A stretch of 64,000 bases of DNA from Fulvia fulva (GCF_020509005.1 NC_063015.1:2852001-2916000), one strand, 5' to 3'. Shown: positions 10,710 to 23,099, counted from the stretch's first letter. Made by a program: numbers and translations. The notes: a model not told the origin generated them from the letters alone.

Positions 10710-11616
10710 TAGACCAGATGATCTGGCCCAACGCAGAGTCGGCACCGCTCGGCTCTGAATATTCCAGAAATGTTGCTAGAAGGCCGTGAAGGTGTGGTAG
10801 AAGTGAATCTCGAAATTGTTCACCTGCTTCCAGCTTGCAGCAGCGTTCTGGCCTGACTCTCTCTACTAGCCGCACTGGCGCAGATAGGGCAAATTGGAGT
10901 CTGCCAATACGTCATCTCTCTCGGCAGATCAGCTGTGCTCGGACGGTACCGTGACTTCACGGCAGAGCGGGCAATCGCTAGTTGACAGGTGATAATGCAT
11001 TAGCTACATTCGCTCTTCACGCCAATTAGTGGCGAGTGGCTTATTTCCGTGCCTCAGCAGGCCAACAACTCAGAGCCGAAATGACAAAGCGATGCGCTCA
11101 AGAAGAAGGCCATCATGACCCAAGCATCAGCAAAGAAGCGATGCTAAGTCGTACGTAAATGAATCATGACTCGCCGGTTGAGATCGTTCTTAGTGTTGGG
11201 AATGCCGTCGACCGTGAACACTATTATATGCCTCCATCATGTCTCTTGCTTGAGCATGAATCTGTGTATCCTAGTTTCAGCTTTTGTTTCAGTACGGCCG
11301 GGCACCGCATGGCGAGCCTCAATGTCAGTATAAGTATCGCTCGGCGATCCTAGACCATTGCTACATTTCTGCCCAACGAACGCGCGGTTACGACTCCAGC
11401 AAGATCAATGGCGGACTCAGGCAGTTCGTCGACCGGAAGAAGGACTGTCACAAAATCTCAATTCTTTGCACAGCTGAGCTTGGACGAGGAGAGTGATGAA
11501 CACCGACGTATCTTTGTATACATGCAGGCGAGGAGGGGTCCTGTTGATCATGCCTTCAGTACATGATAGCTGATACGTTGCTCCAGCAAGAGGCTTCGGC
11601 TGGCTGCAGGAGATTG
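10710..11616. other. intergenic, no gene recognised
   Basis: About 0.9 kb right of the LINE insertion with only short overlapping ORFs. Nothing supportable seen. Confidence 0.5.
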
Positions 11617-12504
11617 TTAGCTCCTGGTCGTCACGACTCCGCGGATCATGTTGATGAGATTGGATTTCGACAAGAAGTCTTGCAAATATACCAGGCAGCA
11701 AGACCGGAGACTCGACGACTGTACGATTTGGGTGTTGTCACCGGGCCCGATGGCATAGCCAACGACAACTGGGTGGTGAGGTGAGTCCGCCAATTCAACA
11801 GTCCAAGCTCCGGGAACGTCGGCCACCTTGCCGAACTTGGCCTTGTAAACGTGACGATCAAGCTGACTGACGTGTGAGGATCCAGGTGGATACTTTGGCA
11901 AACAATGCATCAGCCCAATGGCTATTAAAGGGTCTTTGAAGCCCACCTGCAAATGGGCTCTGGATCTTGCATAGCAAAGCAAAGAACCCCACATAGGCTT
12001 CTGATATTTCGTCGATTGTCCATCGAGGTCAGACTGTGACTCGTCAGGAACACGACTGGTAGTTGGCGTCGGTTGGCGTCGGTTGGCGTCCAAGCGAGAC
12101 TGAGTGAAGGATGTATGCTCCGTTGTATCAAGACTCAGGACTCCAGGGATCGCGGGTAGCAGGGGTATCAATAGATTGTCCAGCCAATCGTTTTGTATCT
12201 CCAGTGGAGATTTCATTTTTCCATTGCTAGACTTCTTGCAAGCCGCTCGCGGAAACGAAGCCTTCGTGGAAGTCGTGACTCGTTTCTCCCGTGTGGTGGA
12301 ATGCACTCGTGCTCGCTTACATTGGAGCAGTACTATCTGAGCTTCCATAAAGTCCGCAGAGTATATGCCTAGGAATATGTGCGAAGTGGGCCCGGTCACG
12401 TAGCTCGACAGGGGTGTTGTCGGTGCTTTCCCGATACAGCTAGCGTGCCATGCGCTTCGTGGTTGAGTGAATGAAGGCCTTGAAGGTCTGACAGTGGTCA
12501 ACAT
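11617..12504 (-). CDS. hypothetical ORF, 295 codons, unrecognised
   Basis: An ATG-started open frame of 295 codons, longer than expected by chance in otherwise gene-free DNA. I recognise no domain. The C-terminal half reads more protein-like than the N-terminal half (for example VYKAKFGKVADVPGAWTVEL, HHPVVVGYAIGPGDN). The middle runs over the 10-bp tandem repeat at 12063-12090, and the N-terminal half is rich in Ser, Thr and Arg like a random translation. No signal peptide or membrane segment is evident. It could be an expressed hypothetical gene, the last exon of a gene with a different 5' structure, or an accidental ORF in decayed DNA. Confidence 0.28.
   Translation of the reverse strand: MLTTVRPSRPSFTQPRSAWHASCIGKAPTTPLSSYVTGPTSHIFLGIYSADFMEAQIVLLQCKRARVHSTTREKRVTTSTKASFPRAACKKSSNGKMKSPLEIQNDWLDNLLIPLLPAIPGVLSLDTTEHTSFTQSRLDANRRQPTPTTSRVPDESQSDLDGQSTKYQKPMWGSLLCYARSRAHLQVGFKDPLIAIGLMHCLPKYPPGSSHVSQLDRHVYKAKFGKVADVPGAWTVELADSPHHPVVVGYAIGPGDNTQIVQSSSLRSCCLVYLQDFLSKSNLINMIRGVVTTRS
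12063..12090. repeat. Short tandem repeat, 10-bp unit x2.8
   Basis: The unit TTGGCGTCGG is repeated at 12063, 12073 and 12083 (the last copy is incomplete). Confidence 0.8.
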
Positions 12505-15500
12505 CAGGCCAGCGGGGCGAGTGCGGAAGGTGGTAAAGATAGTTTCATGTTACGATTTCCAGACGGAGTCAGTGTTTGTGAGTTTTGTCGCCAGGTCATC
12601 TTTTGTACGGAGTCGTGTCTAACACGACTCCCCGACGCCCCGGGCTGAATCCGTGTTTTGAAAGTGCCGGCATGACATGACATGATGTCCATGTTATATG
12701 CTCTCTGAGATTGAAATATGATGGCCAAGGGGGCTTACCTCGGCGGATAAGCCGGTGGATCATGAGGACGAGCATGGCCAGATAACTGTGTCGCTCCTCT
12801 CGATAGAAAGTCTCGCCAGCTTCCTATCAGAAGTGTCCAGGAAGCTTGAGTCTAGACCTGCTCGTGAGTTGCATGATAGTGGCCTAAACACTCTACCGTC
12901 GCGCATGCGGCGTCTGCTGACCTTTTCCGGGCGCGAATATGTGTTCCTTCCATGTTCAGGTTGTTCTCGCAGCCGGAATCGTCGCCCCGAGAAACAGCTG
13001 TGATGGTCTCATGAGTATGCTTCGTATTCTTGTGCTGTCCTGCCTCCTGTCAGTACCGTGCACGAGCCGCAAGGAGCTGTGTGGCCTTATTGTGCTACTC
13101 AGAAATCTCCGGACCGCGAGGTTTGTGACCATAGGCTAACGTGGGCCGAAAGTTGCACGACACAGATTTGCGTGAACTACGCAGGGGGGGCGCTGTGTTC
13201 TGTCTCACAGCTCATATATCGTGCGGTACTATGACTGGCAGACTCATCGATCGTTCTGCAGCTTGAGTCAGCGCGTTGCATCATTAGCGGTGGGAGGTGA
13301 CTTCATCGGTCGTTTCCACAGGTGTGCTGGAGTGTCTTCACCTCACTGGCATAAATGGTTTGTAGTCGAACTTGAGCGATCGAAAGTCGCTGATGTTGAC
13401 CACGATGGTACGTTCAGCTGCTGATGTCTGCTCACGTGTCGAATTCGAATAGCCTGACAGTAGTACCAATGATGGCCCTCCCTGGGAATTGGGTAGATGT
13501 CCATGGAAACTCGTGCCATGCTCATGTCAAAGTCTGCGGGCATGAGTCGAGATTGGCATTCATCGCAGCAGTCATGCTCAAGCTCTAGATCACCATGCGC
13601 TGATTGTTGAAAAAGAGGCGCGAATAAACAGCTTCCATTCGACCATGATATTCGAGGGCCGTGAACGTGCGGCCGCGGTGTAATCATCTAGACCAACCTC
13701 GTGGTTTCAGAGTGGTACAGCACGATAAGGTTCCCGGGCGATCTCTCCGGTGATGCACTAGCTCTATACAGGAAAGTCCTGCTAGATTGAGTTTGTGAAT
13801 CGACATTGAGCCAGGCGAGTGTTCAAGCCACAGACGTACGAGATCGCTGGGACGCTGTGCAAAAGAATTGTCGTACCTGGTTTGCATCTGCAGCGGGATG
13901 GCCTCCAATCTAGCCAAGACAAACAACCATGCAGATCCAAGTCATGTACATGGCGCTGCTGCTTGTGTATGACTCTGTCAATTGTACAGGCAATGTACTC
14001 AGCAGCGGAGCTGTCCGTCAAGCCCGCAGAAATGCTCCAGGCCCAGAACAGCCAGCACGAACGCTTTTTGGCAATATGTGTGCCTGACCGCCGTCGTCAC
14101 TTCGGTGTATACTACCTCTTCTGGTGCAATGGACCGTGCAAGAAGACTTTTCCAAGCCATACAGCAACAATAGGGGCCAATGTACGCGCCACTCAGATCT
14201 GCACCGTGTGGTTCTTTGATCTGCTCTGCTTTGTTCGCACACCGAGCGACCTCCGAGTGTGTATCGACTGACGTCCGCAAATCAGCAGGTGATCCGAGTC
14301 AATTGGCCGTCGGCAGGCACTCGGGACGGCGGCGACAATTGCTTGTACCCAACGTGATCACATTCGATCGAATAGGGAGCTGTTGGTCGTTTAGCATTGG
14401 ACAGTCAGTAGAGCCATGCAGCTGCAGATGCAAGTAGTCGAGAGTTAACCCTCGATGGCGTGAAGTCTGTAAGCTCATGAGACCAGACTGCCAGGTGAAC
14501 TGCCTAGAAGTGGCCCTAGGGTCTTGTAGACTTCCAGTGGATGAGAGCATTCCATGGATGAAATCTCATCGATAGGATCAGCAGCACGCTATGCCAGACC
14601 CCCTTTGATCTGGGACCTTTCTCATCAGTCCACGTCGTGGTCTGATTGGGATACTTGGACCGTCCATCATCTGGGACTAGAAGCATTGGCGGACAGTCCG
14701 AGAAAACGAGGAGAGCACCATTAGTGAGATCTCGTTAGGTCGGCACGACCGTACAGGCACAGTCCGTGGGCCGGCACTGCTCGAGAGATGCTCGAGACGC
14801 GCATAAAACATCACAGACCGCTAGCCTCTGTCGTGCAAGGCAATACACAGCGCTTCATGTTCGGGTGATGCTGCATGGAAGGTGAATTAAGGTTTTGGTT
14901 GTGACTTCGGCGTGCTTCCTGCATTGCATCGGGCTGTGACACCTAGCAGCGCCACGAGATTAAATCCTCAAACTTCCCTCTCAACACTACCCGGGCAGAA
15001 TCTTCGCTATCGGGGCTCCCGGTATCTGTATGCGCGGCCGCATGTGCGGAGAAAAGCTACTAGTGATCATCGAGTAGGCTCTTGATGTGCGCGCCAAGCC
15101 CCTCAATCGTCGAGAATGTCAGTGCCTTCGAACGTGACGACGTAGATAGCCCATGTTTCCCCCGCTCGATGGACTATTGGTGCGTTGTGGTACTGTATGC
15201 GATGGACCTAGCTCACCCGCGTCGTGCGTTCGCTCATTGCGCCAATCTGCAAAATCCACCGCCCATGACTTAAAGCGCGATCACAAGTAATGGTCGATCA
15301 GTTCACGTCTGACCTTGTCGTTGACGTCGATACCAGTTATTGCCTGCTCCAGACGTTCTCGTTACACCAAGTCTAATGGACCATGTGGAAGCACGTGTCT
15401 GTCCTGGTGTGTGAGGATGTTTGTCTTCATCAGGGCAGACACCGTGGTCTTCATCGATATCTGTAGCAACTGGTTCGTGGGCGGCAGTACAGAATGTTGA

Positions 15501-17967
15501 CGGCTCTCTGCTCTGAGCTTCTGGACACATCTAGATGACCCATTGGGTTAGTCGACTGTCCTTGTGATATAGCAATGAGTGACTCACTTCATGGCGGACA
15601 ACAAAATGGCCACATCGGTTCCAAGTGATCATGTTCGCGACGCACATACTGAGCGTTCGGTGCAGCCTGTCCCACGGGTGAGCGGTGCTGCTTGTGTCGG
15701 AGAGCGGTTATCGTTGTGGTAGCCACCATCGAAACGCCGTTTTGAGTCCTCGAAGTGCTGTTGACCTTCACAGAGCGTGATCGAAAGTATCAAAGGTCAG
15801 AGGCCAGCTTGTAGAACTTGTTATTCCTTATGGTGAGCTACTTCGGATCAAGGGTGCCTACCTTTAGCCGACGGGCACGAACTGCCTAGTAGATGTGCAT
15901 ATCACCGCGCGCTAACGGAATCGAATCCCGGCGGTTCCAGAGCCAGAGAAAGACCGAAGGGCTTGCCGCTAAAGAAGTACTACCATGCCAAGGAGTTCGT
16001 CGGCCTCGGTCATCGTCAGAAGTTTTCAACGCTGGGTTTCGCGATGCCAAAGTGGTGAGAAGGATCCTGCCTTCAGGGCTGGCCAGTACAATGCCAAGCC
16101 TCCTCTTGTGCAACATGTATCATACGCAAGATGGTCTCTACGAGCCTCAGCTCAACGGACGGCCTGCAGTGACGGATCCCACCGATTCTGGACACGCAAT
16201 CGGGATGCGGGTGACTGAGTCGAGCATCGTACTATCCTGGAAAGGCGACCAAGCAAGCTTAAAGGATGTTGATCGAAGTACCAGTGCGCCGAAGCTGATC
16301 AACCGCCGACAAAGCCGGGATGATGCGGAGAAATGGACGGAAACGGTAGTGAGTGAATTGGACTGCCAAGTTGAAGCTGTTGGTTTGATCTACCCAGTCA
16401 TGGTCTCGGGGGCTCAAGCTGTTCCATTGATCTGCCTGTCCAAGCTGTTGTTCAGGGAGTTTGAGATCAGTTTATGTTGCCGAGATTGCAAACGCCCTAG
16501 GAGAAGTCTCCGGATTCATCAAAGCAGCGACTGTGCATGTGTGGAGAGATGGTATCCCTACAAAGTCCAGCTGCGACTGACGGAGTTCAAGCTGCAAGGT
16601 ATCCCTACAAAGTCCAGCTACGACTGACGGAGTCCATACTGCAAGGTATCCGCGGGCTGAAAATCGACTTGCTTCAGCTCTGATCACCCCTGCCAGGCGC
16701 ATTGCGTCTATCACTGCAGACGCCGAGCCAGGCGCAAGAAGGATAGTGTTCCATGTCGAAGCTACAGCCCAGTAGTTCTGTGCTGTCATTGAGATTTCAG
16801 TCTTTCTGCTTTTGGACGCGTCTCGAGAGTCGCTCGGACAAGACCTCTTCACTTGCCAGTGTCGTGGTCCGCGTCAAGCAGAAGTGACTGAATCGGGTCC
16901 GAGCATAAGTCCCGCATGCTGGAACTGACGCACACCAGCAGATCTACCAGAGCCAGTGGACTTCCCTCCGCGGAGTGCTGTCGAGATAAGTACGATGCAT
17001 TGCCGGGTTCGATCCATGCACCGCACCTGCTCGGCCGAGCACAGGTCCGAGCTGGATCGTTTCAAGAGCCACTCACGCAGTTTTCTCATGCACTGCGACC
17101 ACGGAGTTGTGACTGCAGGTTTCCGATTATGATGTTGTCACCATAACGAGGCATAAGACGAAGACTGTCTTCACCAAGCCAGCTAGAGTGTCGGCATACA
17201 AGCCTTGTTCAACGGGCAGTGATCATCTGCACCAAGCATTGGCAGTTGCTCTTTGCGGCCATGCTCCTGGGATGTCTCCATGAAGTATCCGAAGTAAGGG
17301 CTGGTGACAAAGTACGTTGCCGGCTTGGTCGTCGACTTTACTTGTTGAAATGCCGTTCCACGCGCGTAAAGCCGTAAGAGCGACATGCGGCGACGCGCTG
17401 CAAGCTCGACTGCATCCGCACGGCCTTGCTACTTAGCTGCACGCCAGCATGTTCAAGCAAAGGCTCTTGCTTCAATGACAAGTCGAAGTGAGCGGCGGCA
17501 ATCGACTTTGTCACCTGCCCTCGGAGACATCCTGCAGCTCTCGAATGACAAGCATTCAGACGCGCCATTGATGCCGTTGTTGGGCATGTGTGGCTGTGAG
17601 TGATGAATGCGGAGCGCGCAATCGAGTCTGGCAACCTTTTCGCGGTGGATCCGACCTACCATAGCAGATACGGTCGTACCACGACACTTGAAGGCATTGG
17701 TCGAGATGTCGTGAGTTGTGAAACATTCGATACGAAGTCTGGAAATGAGGCAACGGGTCTCGAGCACGAACTCACGTGCTACGGCAGCACGTGATCTGGC
17801 CTGCGCGGAAAGGATCGACTGTCTTTGCCATATTGATACTCAATGATACAATCGTTGGGCTAAGATGCCGCTTCGTCGTATAAAGACCGATATCCAAGCC
17901 AGGCACATCGTACACCGATTCGCCGATTTGCCAGTCGTCCTTTGCTGATTCACACATCAACAACGAA
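12505..17967. other. gene-poor block, about 5.5 kb
   Basis: No gene that I can support. ORFs up to 244 codons occur (15893-16627, +) but without domains, signal peptides or consistent splice structure. Base composition is ordinary and not AT-rich, so this is not RIP-degraded DNA. A 47-bp tandem duplication lies at 16551-16651. Together with the GH31 relic and the LINE, this makes 6.6-18 kb a low-gene region flanked by dense housekeeping genes. Confidence 0.5.
16551..16651. repeat. 47-bp tandem duplication
   Basis: Copy 1 is 16551-16597 and copy 2 is 16598-16644, followed by the first 7 bases of a third copy (GGTATCC). The copies differ at only a few sites (for example CTGCG versus CTACG). 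Because 47 is not a multiple of three, the duplication shifts any frame across it, which argues against coding use. Confidence 0.9.
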
Positions 17968-19540
17968 TCATATCGCCCTAGCTGCCTCCCCACTGATCGT
18001 CTCCTCTTCGACACGCTGCTTTCCACGGCCAATGCCGCCCTCGCCAACACCCATGCGCTTGGCAACATACTTTTGAGCAACCACGCCGACTGCAGTTGAG
18101 AGGATCTCCTCGACCCACTCCGCAACCCACTCTCGTGGATCCACGCCACCAGTCTCGATGATCTCCATGATGGACTCGGGTAGCCCACCAGCGTTGGCCT
18201 CAGCATCGAGCCAGTCTGTCCATCGTTGCGGGAATGGTTGGGAAAGCCCCTTGAAGGTGAGTGAGTGTATTGGGTCGTGCAGGTATACAGCAAAGATGAT
18301 CTGCTCATCGCTATCCTCATCCGGCTTGACGACGGTTGCATCAGTCTGCTCAGCGTGTGAGTCTCCTGCAAAATAGTCCTTGTCGCTGGTGTAGCTGATG
18401 GCTTGTATCGCGAGGAAGATGTCGCTGCTACGGACGGGATTGGCCTCGTTAAGCGTCTCCGTGGCCCTCTTCGCAGCCTCCTCAACACCGCCACGCGAGT
18501 CGAAGAAGTCTTTGGCGTAAGACTCGGCGCTGACGCGGACCAATCTTGTGCCTTCCTTCAGACCAGGAACGGCTCCGATCGAGCGCTTTGAGCCTTCCTC
18601 TCGCCACCATGGTCCGTCAGTCCATGTGCTGCCTCCGCTGAGTACGCCGCCTTTGTAGCCTTGAGCTTCGCTGGAGCTTCGATTGCGGGACTCTGAGCCC
18701 CGTTGTATTACGAGCAGATCACCGCCCTCGACTTGGGACATGATGCGGCTGAAGGTGGAGTATATCAGTGGATCAAGAGACGGGTAGTTCTGGATGTCAT
18801 GGGTAGTATGAATCTGCAGGCGTTCATGAGCGGATATGGGAGGTGCAATGTGTGAGATGAGAGATGTGAACGTCGGTAGTGCCCGAGATCGAAGGTCGGT
18901 GCCTAGCGGACGTCAGTAAAAGAACAGAGTCACACATGTCACGACATGGCATACCAAACGATTGCAAGTTCTGATATTGTCCTCTGACCTGGTCTGCCCA
19001 CTTCTGAGCCTCCTCGTTGCCGCTGATCTCCTTGGCCAGTGTCTCCGCTTGCTTCACTGCCGCAGATGCAGCACTCAACAGGCTGGCACCCCATCCCCAA
19101 CCACCACTCGCCTTTTGCTGCTGTGGTTCGGGAGCGAGGTGCTCTTGTGCCGGTGTTTGTGCTTGGTGATAGCTCCTGTTTCCTTCGGCACTGCTCCTCG
19201 TCTGCGCTGCATTGGCTCTCGCGCGGTCCTCACTGCTATTTCGCTGACTGCTGGTGACCGAGGTGCTAGCCGGCGTGTACTCAGCAGTCCTCTTAGGACT
19301 CTTGTTGGTCGCGCTTGTCGTGCTGGAGCTCAGCCGTGGTGTGCCTGGTCGCGATCCTGCCGCGGGCTTGGCTGCAAGTTGTTTCTCGATTTCGGCCAAG
19401 GCTTCCTCCTCGTCGTTGGTGGTGGTACTGGCTGCTGGCGTGTTCTTCGCGGGGGACTTGGCGGCAGACGAAGCGGTCGCTTGCTCCTCGCTGCCGAGCT
19501 GGTCCAGGTCCGCAAGTAGATCGTCGGCCTTGCGGGCCAT
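17968..19540 (-). CDS. MTC1: Mtc1-family protein (maintenance of telomere capping 1)
   Basis: Two exons: 19540-18955 and 18902-17968, with a 52-bp intron (donor GTATGC, branch CTGAC, acceptor CTAG) joined in phase 1; 506 aa. The N-terminus is a short acidic start (MARKADDLLADLDQLGSEEQ), then a Ser/Thr/Pro/Ala-rich disordered region, then a conserved GGWGWGASLLSAASAAVKQAE amphipathic block near residue 150. The joined exon 2 opens with RALPTFTSLISHIAPPISAH and soon reaches the block around YPSLDPLIYSTFSRIMSQVE, both typical of the Mtc1 family. That continuity across the splice confirms the gene model. In yeast the protein is cytoplasmic and genetically linked to telomere capping and to membrane trafficking; its molecular role is unclear. 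The start ATG at 19540 fits the conserved acidic N-terminus. Confidence 0.9.
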
Positions 19541-20392
19541 GGCGTCGGAGGGCTTTCGGCGAGTCAGTTTGAGATGGGAGATGGACTAGAGTCGATTGCT
19601 CCGGAGTGCTAGAGTGATACTTCAAGTGAATCAAGATGTTTGCATCGGGTGCTGTTGCTGCTATGTCATGCAGGTGGTGTCGATGCTGTTTGGGAGGAGC
19701 ATGCAGGGTCCGAAGCTGTGTCCACTGGCTGCTCCGAGCAGCCTTCACCCACAGCCAACGTTCTATCAACACGACATATCATCTCACCTTGATTCAACAA
19801 CACCATGATCGGTGCGGCGAACTGTACTGACTCTGGCCAACTGGCCCCGGGCCTCCGTGCAAGCTCTCCCATACCATCGCTACGGTGGTCATGTGCAGTA
19901 CCAAAGAGGTCTTCTAGCCTCGAAGGTGCTGATCCAATCAGCAAACGAAAAGGCGCACTGCATTCTACCAGGACAAGCTTGCTGAAGCAAAGACTATCAT
20001 AAAATGTGCTGTTGGCGGTTGTGAACCTCCAAAGGTAAGCGTAGCGGAGTGGAGCTCTCTACCAACCCTTCTAGACTGCAAAGTAGCGTGCGATCCACGC
20101 TACCGCTACCCAACGTACAGTGCTTATTATACGACGACATAGGCGTTAGCGACGAGTATATGTTTGCGAGTTCGCCAACAGTGCACAGTGCGGTAGGTCA
20201 CGTGACCCTCAAACTTGAAAGTTGACCAATCAGAGCGGGCGCCAAGGCTAGTTGAGGGCTGGTGATAGAGCTTCACTCCCTCGCTGACGCCTCACCTACG
20301 TACTCGCAAGCTCGTACTCCGGTGTGGCTAGCGCTCGGTCGCTACGCTTAACCACACAATAGCGCGCGTAGACTTATATCATAGAGCTATCT
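19541..20392. other. intergenic
   Basis: Upstream of the Mtc1 gene and downstream of the secreted repeat protein. It contains an imperfect inverted stretch around 20030-20105 (GTAGCG and CGCTAC occurring several times) and no coding sequence I can support. Confidence 0.5.
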
Positions 20393-21319
20393 CTACAACG
20401 CCAAAACACCCACCTCGCCAAGCGACTCCCTACATTTCAGCTCGGCAGCCGTAGGCGGAAGCACAGCTGGGAACGACAAAGTCTTACAGATCTCAGCCGT
20501 CAAATGCCTCAAATCCTCCTCCTCTTCCCTCTTCTCCACAACCGGAATCTTGAGATCCAACAATCCATCACACCTCTCCCGCACCGCCTTCGGAAGTGTC
20601 ACAGGTGCGACGGATTCAACGTGCTTGCAAATATCACCCGTCAGCTCCTCGACGGTTGTGCGCTTGACGGAGAGGTGACGTCGCGCTTTGTGGCAGGCCG
20701 ATTTCCGGGTCGAGACCAAGAATCTCACGGCATTTGAGCTCGGCGGGTGTGGGTGGGAAATTCATTTGGAAGGCGGAGTTCTCGCAGATTTCCTTGGTAA
20801 GGTGGCTGAGGTCATCTTCATCCTCGCAGGCAAGGACGTTCGGGGATTCTTTGAGGAGTTCGCGGCATTTCAATTCGGCCGCTGTTGGGGGCATTACGGC
20901 GAGAAAGGCCATGTTCTTGCACTTCTCTGCGGTGAGATGGCTTAGATCCTCTTCCGTCTCCGGCGAGCGGCTCGCTATCTCCCTAAGGTCGGGAATGTCG
21001 GGGAGGTCTATGGAGAGATCTTTGGGAAGGCCTTCGGCGCAGCGGTTAACGACTGGGAGCTTTGGAAGCTCCCGAATGTCGCCTTTGACCTCGCCGAGTA
21101 GCTCGTTGCACTTTTGCTCCGCTTGGGTCGGTGGAGATACGTCTGGGAATACAAGGGACTTGCAGAGCTCGGTGGTCAACTCGTCTAGAGTCTGGAAGAG
21201 GTCAGGTCAGTAAGAGGGGGTACAGTATTAGCATGCGAACTTACTGCTTCGCGGATTGGAGCAGCGATCGCCCAGTTGGCACAGAATGCCAGAATGGCGG
21301 CAGCGGTAGTGGCGCGCAT
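20393..21319 (-). CDS. Secreted protein with Cys-pair repeats (C-x17-C), unknown function
   Basis: Exon 1, 21319-21245, encodes a clear signal peptide (MRATTAAAILAFCANWAIAA). A 53-bp intron (GTAAGT...CTTCCAG) joins it in phase 0 to exon 2 (from 21191). The mature protein repeats a module: acidic linker, then L-x-E-x-C-K, a hydrophobic F, PPTxAELKC, RELL. Five pairs are visible; four have exactly 17 residues between the Cys (for example CKNMAFLAVMPPTAAELKC) and one has 18. The frame changes near 20700. A 43-nt intron at 20686-20728 (GTGAGA...CACAAAG) restores it and gives 276 aa, but no branch site is evident, so a one-base indel is the alternative. No free domain is recognised. Signal peptide, even Cys count and repetition suggest a wall-associated or effector-like secreted protein; that is inference. 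Confidence 0.75.
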
Positions 21320-22697
21320 GGCGGCTTTGGAAGTTGAGGGAGTGTCTAAGTGGAAGGCGAACTTGGATCTCGAACACACAGGGGACCTACCTAGGTCCTT
21401 GTATATTGCATCAGACGGTTGCCACGTGCTGAAGCTCGTATTAACATCTGCAGGGGCCATTCCGGATTGTCAGCATCTCGGAAGCGTGTCGAAAAGTACG
21501 CCGTATTGTCAGCCAATAGTGTTGTGCATCCTTGATGGATTGAACTATAGCCGTTCTGGGCCTTCATGGACCACACCATGGCCTATGAATGGACCAGATA
21601 GCTTGGCGGGTGGGGCGAGCCTGCAGCAAGGGCTATTTACTAAAGAAATCGTGTTTTACTACTGTCGTCAACCTCACTGTCGATACCGGATTGGGCTCTG
21701 CCCCACTACAAAAGACGATGGACCATAGCGGATTAATGTTATGACTAGCCTGGCCCAGTGTGGTCCAGGACGATTATGGTTTTTCTCTGGATCACGGAGT
21801 ACAAGTTGAACAACACTATCAGCCAATGCATCCTTGTTGTGAGAGGATATACCCGCACGCTACCGAAATGCTGAGAATCTGATATGACCCCTGGAGCTGT
21901 TAAGCGTACTCTGTAGTTATCCACACTAGTACGACATTGGTGATATTGATGATCTGCTTGGGCACGTGGTTGGACATCAGCAGCCCCTTTCCAATGGCTT
22001 CAATGAAGATGGAATAGCGCTGGTGAAACTCGAGCGCTTGGCAAGTTGCTCTCATACACATGGGTACCCCGTGGCCAAGGTTCGGTCCGAGCTACTGCCG
22101 TTGAAGGTGTCGAGGCTGTGTTACCATATCCATACGCTCTGCTCGTCAGCGACCTGATCCTGCTAGCTAGATCTCTGCGCTTACCTTCGATGTATCGTGT
22201 TCCAAGAAGAAACCAGCAAGGTCAGCTCCGAGCTTCTCCATACCTCCAAGTCTTCATTCCTCGTCTTGGCGGATCGTATCTTCGGCGATGCCGACTACAA
22301 GGGAGCTTGTGTCACCTCGAGTCTCACTCCAGCGCGTTTTGGCTCCATTGCCCGATATAGGAAGGAAGAAGCTGTGCGGCTCCCGAGGGCGAATGCGAGT
22401 TCGATCACGTGGACTCTTGCCAGAAGATCTCGTCTCTAGAGCACGTTTCGGCGCGGCTTTGACGAATTCGACGGATGTTCTGGATTAGCTAAGCACAGTA
22501 TCTCGAATCAGCAGCAGCGCATGTCTTCCGCTTCCTATCCGTCAACCATCAACTACGCGGAGCGGTCGATCGGCCCTGCCCAATGAAGGTGCTCGTAGTC
22601 GTTCAGCTCTGGTGCGCCAGCCGCATTAACTGCTCGTAGAACGTTGTACTAGACAATGTCAGTATTGAAAAGCACAGCCAACTTCATTCGCCAATAC
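21320..22697. other. intergenic, no gene recognised
   Basis: About 1.4 kb with overlapping short ORFs on the plus strand (largest 104-150 codons) and no consistent coding frame. A stretch at 22050-22440 reads weakly protein-like in alternating frames and may be an old gene remnant. Confidence 0.45.
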
Positions 22698-23099
22698 CTA
22701 GACTCTCTGTTGCTTCCTTACAAGCTTCCGAATGTCTTCGATGCCCGCATCCTCATCACTGTCAGTATCATTGCCAGGACCATGAGCAGCCTCAACAACA
22801 GCCACCGTCGCCCTCTTCTTGCCGATGTGTAAGCCATGACATTCCACCCTGACTTCGAACATCATCGCGCCACGGTAGTCGTCTCGATATACCCAGCCTC
22901 CCTCCTGCTTGACCTCGGCATCTTTGTCATCGGTCAACCCCTGCAGATGCTCCTTTGCGTGCTCTTCAGCCGTCTCGTTCGCAGCTTCCTCATCGTTGTA
23001 CAGGCCGACGATCTCCGTCATGAACCTGTCCTCTCCGTCTTCTGGATCGTAGTCGTCGCGGACGACGACGTAGATTTTTGACTTCGGTTCAGGTCTCAT
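22698..23099 (-). CDS. small acidic protein, hypothetical
   Basis: A 133-codon ORF with an ATG at 23099. It begins MRPEPKSKIYVVVRDDYDPED and is rich in Asp/Glu, with an acidic helix (ANETAEEHAKEHLQGLTDD). A beta-like middle (WVYRDDYRGAMMFEVRVECH) and a basic end (IRKLVRKQQRV) follow. There is no signal peptide and no membrane segment. The strong compositional bias and single uninterrupted frame support a real gene, but I do not recognise the family. The pattern of an N-terminal beta strand followed by a long acidic helix resembles small uncharacterised cytosolic proteins of ascomycetes. Confidence 0.6.
   Translation of the reverse strand: MRPEPKSKIYVVVRDDYDPEDGEDRFMTEIVGLYNDEEAANETAEEHAKEHLQGLTDDKDAEVKQEGGWVYRDDYRGAMMFEVRVECHGLHIGKKRATVAVVEAAHGPGNDTDSDEDAGIEDIRKLVRKQQRV

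Noticed and set aside
15893..16627. 244-codon ORF on the plus strand
   Set aside because: Its end runs through the 47-bp tandem duplication, which changes frame, and no domain is visible.
17006..17015. GGTTCGATCC, resembling a tRNA B box
   Set aside because: No A box at the proper distance upstream and no acceptor stem can be formed.
19254..19589. Hydrophobic ORF on the plus strand opposite the Mtc1 exon
   Set aside because: Produced by complementing an Ala/Ser/Thr-rich disordered region; no independent evidence.
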